Translations under genes and position numbers: made by a program
In this document: one piece after another, positions 61,071 through 64,000 of the stretch
How the letters are laid out: every line of letters starts with the position of its first letter
How positions within the stretch are numbered: position 1 is the first letter of the stretch
The notes under the pieces: generated by a model
Databases searched by the model: none
Told to the model about the DNA's origin: nothing
What the model saw: only the letters and a program-made list of their open reading frames with translations
Assembly: GCF_026151205.1 (NCBI RefSeq)
Contig: NC_087084.1
Span: 8,357,394 to 8,421,393 of the forward strand
Direction of reading: 5' to 3'
From: Bolinopsis microptera
Lineage: Eukaryota; Ctenophora; Tentaculata; Lobata; Bolinopsidae
DNA length: 64,000 bases

Positions 61071-61364
61071 CATAAACGTTTAGATTGACGGTGGTATCTG
61101 AGTGGCTTGAATCGGATTCTGATCCGGAAGTGACTCTGCAAGTGTATGCAGTATCATCGTTCACAAGAGTTCCGTCTACAGTTAAAGTTGATATCTGTGT
61201 ACTTTCAGAGAAAGTTCCTTGGACAGGGGTGAACTTTTCAGCTGGAACCGGTCCTGTACTAGTTCGCCAGGTCACTGTTGCTGTATCTGTTATGCCAGTG
61301 ATAACACAGGATATTGTTGTAACAGAGCCTCTCTTGACTTCTTTGTTCACTGACTCGATGTGCT
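61071..61364 (-). CDS. Ig-like domain exon 1
   Basis: 294 nt, phase 1 to 1, acceptor acttcag, donor GTATGC. It encodes VNKEVKRGSVTTISCVITGI, TATVTWRTSTGPV and DDTAYTCRVTSGS. It is about 70-75% identical by eye to the neighbouring Ig exon, so the two arose by exon duplication. Confidence 0.8.
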
Positions 61365-61619
61365 CTGAAGTATGTCTTAAGTGAAATAATTTTATGATTG
61401 ACATGAAATGTTTTTTATCTCATTAAATGATCTGATGTTGAAAATGCTGATGCTTTCTGATCAAACTTGAGTACGAACAAGATAAAACTGGAAAAATAGA
61501 AGTCCCGTTACAACGTCACAGTTAATAGAAGATCTTGTAAAATTTATTTTACGATAGTTATCCGTAGTTATAGGTATATCAAAAATGTCATTAAAAAGAC
61601 GAATTTTAGTCACATTTAC

Positions 61620-62045
61620 CTATTTGGTATCTGTAATGGCTAGACACCGTATCGGGTTTATTTGCTTTAAACCTTAGGCCTGTCAAGGCATTTCTTAAAG
61701 TGCAACGTAATTCATCAGTATCCTTATAAACCCAGGTTACTTCAAGGACATCATCAAACCATACTTGTAGCTGGGTAGAAGTCTTCAGGAACGTCAGAAC
61801 TCCAGCTCTCTGAAAGAATCCCTCAGTTCCGTTTCCTTCAAACTGGTAGTGGTTATCACAATTAGCTGCATCAATTTTAACTGTTGTAAACGTGAACCAT
61901 GAGATACCGGCCATAAACCACCTGATGTCATTACTACTATCTATTTTATTGTTCATTTGTATCTGGAACTTCTTTCCCTCCACTATTTCCGTAATGTAGA
62001 CACTTTTATCGTCAGGAACTGGCACCCACTCACTGTACTGGGATT
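61620..62045 (-). CDS. Extracellular domain exon of unknown fold (second)
   Basis: 426 nt, phase 1 to 1, acceptor tgtttcag, donor GTAAAT. It encodes YSEWVPVPDDKSVYITEIVE, WFMAGISWFTFTTVKIDAAN, NGTEGFFQRAG and LQVWFDDVLEVTWVY with two cysteines. The tryptophan-rich beta pattern suggests a sandwich domain, but I do not recognise the family. Confidence 0.65.
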
Positions 62046-62298
62046 CTGAAACAGGAAATTGGTTTATGGTTATTTTTCGTTCTTAATTCTTAAAAAGTCT
62101 GGTTATAGAAGACATATTATGATATTCCTGAACTCGACGTAGATAAAGCCTTTTCCCCCGCTTTCATAATTGAAGGACGAACTAAACTTCTATGCTCTGC
62201 ACTCTGCAGTCTGCATGACGCAAAGATATCACCTTGTTTGGGAGGAAAGTGGTGTAGTGGTGAAAAAGTTGAGCAGGACTAAACTGAGCAACACTCAC

Positions 62299-62853
62299 CT
62301 TTCCATTTGAATCCGATTTTCAAGTAACATCTCCATCCCATCTTCTGGATATTATCAAAGTTGTTATCGCTAAACGTTGCATCTATAAACTTGATATTGC
62401 CAGACGTAACTAGGTTAGACCACTGTGGAAACAATTCCGAACACTGGTTTACGTTGTTGGTTCGGTAGGCCCTCTCTGCAGTCATGATTGCGTCATTCAG
62501 CAAGTCTATTTTAATGTGTGTTGGTAGCCTACCTGCCTCTGCTATCTTCAGGAACGTATTGTACTGTTTGCAACGGACTTTCTCCGTATCGTCTCCTACC
62601 TGCAGCTTTTCCACGGTTTTGGTTATTTTGCCCCCTTTGATTTTATACGCATCCTCAACATTCCCAAGTATTCCATTGTTTGTTGTGCTGTCGCTGTGAA
62701 ACTGAATGAGGATCCGTATCACAAATTCCCCAGGCAGATCAGCTACTTCATTCAATGGATTCTGTTTTTCAGTTTCGAATTTTAATTCGATAACTTCTCT
62801 TTTTGGATCAAATGACTTTCTCTGAGTCCACCCTGTAACTTCTGTCCAATCGT
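62299..62853 (-). CDS. Extracellular domain exon of unknown fold (first)
   Basis: 555 nt, phase 1 to 1, acceptor acttcag, donor GTGAGT. It encodes DDWTEVTGWTQRKSFDPKRE, LPGEFVIRILIQFHSDS, QYNTFLKIAEAGRLP and MGWRCYLKIGFKWK. No family recognised. It follows directly on the signal peptide. Confidence 0.65.
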
Positions 62854-62964
62854 CTGAAGTTTTAAAGGAATGTCAATGTCGCAGTTATGTTAAAAGAATA
62901 AACACCTAAAGTAAATTGAACTTCCTTATATTAACAGAAACATTGTTTAGAAATTTCAAAATAC

Positions 62965-63025
62965 CTAGTGCAATTGAGAAATTTGTCAGCAGCAGGATAC
63001 AAAGTAGGAATTTTAACGTCATCAT
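62965..63025 (-). CDS. Signal-peptide exon of the Ig/sushi gene
   Basis: ATG at 63025 (minus; a second ATG follows immediately) gives MMTLKFLLCILLLTNFSIAL, a strong signal peptide, with one base carried to the next exon at a GTATTT donor. It begins a secreted or cell-surface protein with order signal peptide, unknown, unknown, Ig, Ig, sushi. Confidence 0.75.
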
Positions 63026-63678
63026 TGTTTCGTCAATGAGACTTTTTGTTTCGGACAGTACTGCTCCTTTTTATCCAGTATTTACTAAAAGTGGTCGCGC
63101 GTATTATTAATTGAAAGATGTACTACACGGTTTTACCACCAAACGATTAAAAAACAAGAGATCCTCCGATTAAAATAAGTTCAATGGAACGTATAGTAAG
63201 AGAAAAGAAAGAGAAACGTAAAGCAACATTTGAATCGGAAATAAAAACAATGCTCAGCGAACTGACTAGTTTGTCAATTATAGCTAACTGGCAGCAGGCG
63301 TAGCTGTGTAGCTATCATTAACGGGGACTGAAATCTGCGTAACTTAAAACTGAATGGCAGCAAAAACCGAATGGCAACTGAATCTATACAAATTACAAAT
63401 TACAAATTACAAACAAATTGTGCAGTAAAATTAGATTAAAACACGTGAGTATGAAAATAAAACAGCCGAGCTTCAAATTCTTCAAGAAATAAATCATCGA
63501 CTGGACTCAGCTGGGATATAAATACGACGAGGATTAATTACCTTTTTCTCAAAGACACCTGTAAACCACTCCTGGGCTCCGTTACCATGGTACCATAGCG
63601 CATATGGCTGATTAATAATCCTTCCCTGTCAACGTGGCCTAGATAAACTCTTAATTAAACCAGTGCAGGGCAACTACT
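63026..63678 (-). promoter_or_regulatory. Probable promoter region of the Ig/sushi gene
   Basis: Non-coding. A TATA-like gggatataaatacg lies near 63513. The 63470-63610 block parallels 58840-58990 in order (cttcaaattcttcaagaaat, gggctccgtta, ccatggtacc, catatggctg). Short repeats of acaaattac lie near 63390. Confidence 0.4.
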
Positions 63679-63679
63679 G

Positions 63680-63702
63680 CCCCCCCCCCCCCCCCCCCCC
63701 CC
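63680..63702 (+). repeat. Poly(C) tract, ~23 nt
   Basis: Uninterrupted C run; the length is prone to sequencing error. Confidence 0.9.
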
Positions 63703-64000
63703 AACTACTACAGATCATTATTAGTCACCACGTACTGTTACTCCGTTAATCATTAAAACAGAGTCCTGGGTCGAGAATATCATTACCTGCTCTTAACAGA
63801 TATTAATTACAATAAATATCAGGCTCATAAGTTTCAGCAAGTGCACGCTCCTAAATTACTCTGACACTCAAGTTTATTGTAACATACAATCAGTGATAAT
63901 ACGTCATGATAATAGTGGGAAAATAATTAATTTATATAGTGTTAAATTTTGTAGAGTGTTATCGACAGATTAATCCTCAATGAATACTGCACGTGCATAG
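63703..64000. other. Window end, no gene recognised
   Basis: AT-rich sequence without coding or repeat features. Confidence 0.4.

Overview
This is a eukaryotic, almost certainly invertebrate animal, nuclear window. It is AT-rich, its genes are split by GT-AG introns, and most of it is made of transposable elements. Tandem Ig exons, a sushi exon, signal-peptide exons and an SR-like zinc-finger protein are metazoan features. The mix of CR1/L2-like LINEs, an RLE-type retroelement, a copia-like LTR element and TTAA-flanked elements would suit a cnidarian or another early-branching marine invertebrate, but the species cannot be named from sequence alone.

Layout. 1-1.8 kb: short repeats and a poly(A) tract. 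1.8-5 kb: a 5'-truncated LINE with endonuclease and RT. 5.7-7.2 kb: the 3' end of a second retroelement, with an endonuclease-like C-terminus and a frameshift. 7.2-11.7 kb: a nearly complete LINE (ORF1 with PHD-like finger and CCHC knuckles; ORF2 broken by one frameshift). 13.9-23.2 kb: a copia-like LTR element on the minus strand with apparently identical 318-bp LTRs and 5-bp target duplications. Its C-terminus is split by a 1.35-kb TTAA-flanked foldback element and its leader carries a 1.9-kb TIR element. The LTR element itself sits inside an older retroelement remnant. 23.35-25.56 kb: an antisense RT element headed by a tRNA-like sequence and flanked by a 7-bp duplication, nested in a second copy of the 5.7-kb retroelement.

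25.97-43.0 kb: probably one plus-strand host gene with phase-1 exons, encoding an RRM protein resembling RBM26/27. One intron (26755-40008) has swallowed a 12.9-kb repeat island bounded by inverted G-rich termini. The island holds SINE-like copies, a 124-bp satellite, GC-rich repeats, palindromes and a minus-strand LINE. The first ORF of that LINE combines a PHD finger, an AlkB-like 2-oxoglutarate/Fe(II) oxygenase domain and an SGNH hydrolase domain, the most unusual coding object in the window.

44.15-52.3 kb: a second plus-strand host gene, an SR-like protein with U1/matrin-type zinc fingers. It seems to have two alternative 3' ends, one of which interrupts a zinc finger. The last exon of the longer form sits between the arms of a 3.2-kb inverted repeat. 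54.5-55.7 kb: retroelement-type ORF fragments. 55.98-57.58 kb: a second TIR element filled with a short motif in both orientations.

57.95-63.03 kb: minus-strand secreted or cell-surface modular genes. One has signal peptide, two unknown domains, two Ig domains and a sushi domain; the adjacent one has signal peptide and a discoidin-like domain. Every exon has phase-1 boundaries and the two upstream regions look duplicated, as expected of an exon-shuffling recognition-type family.
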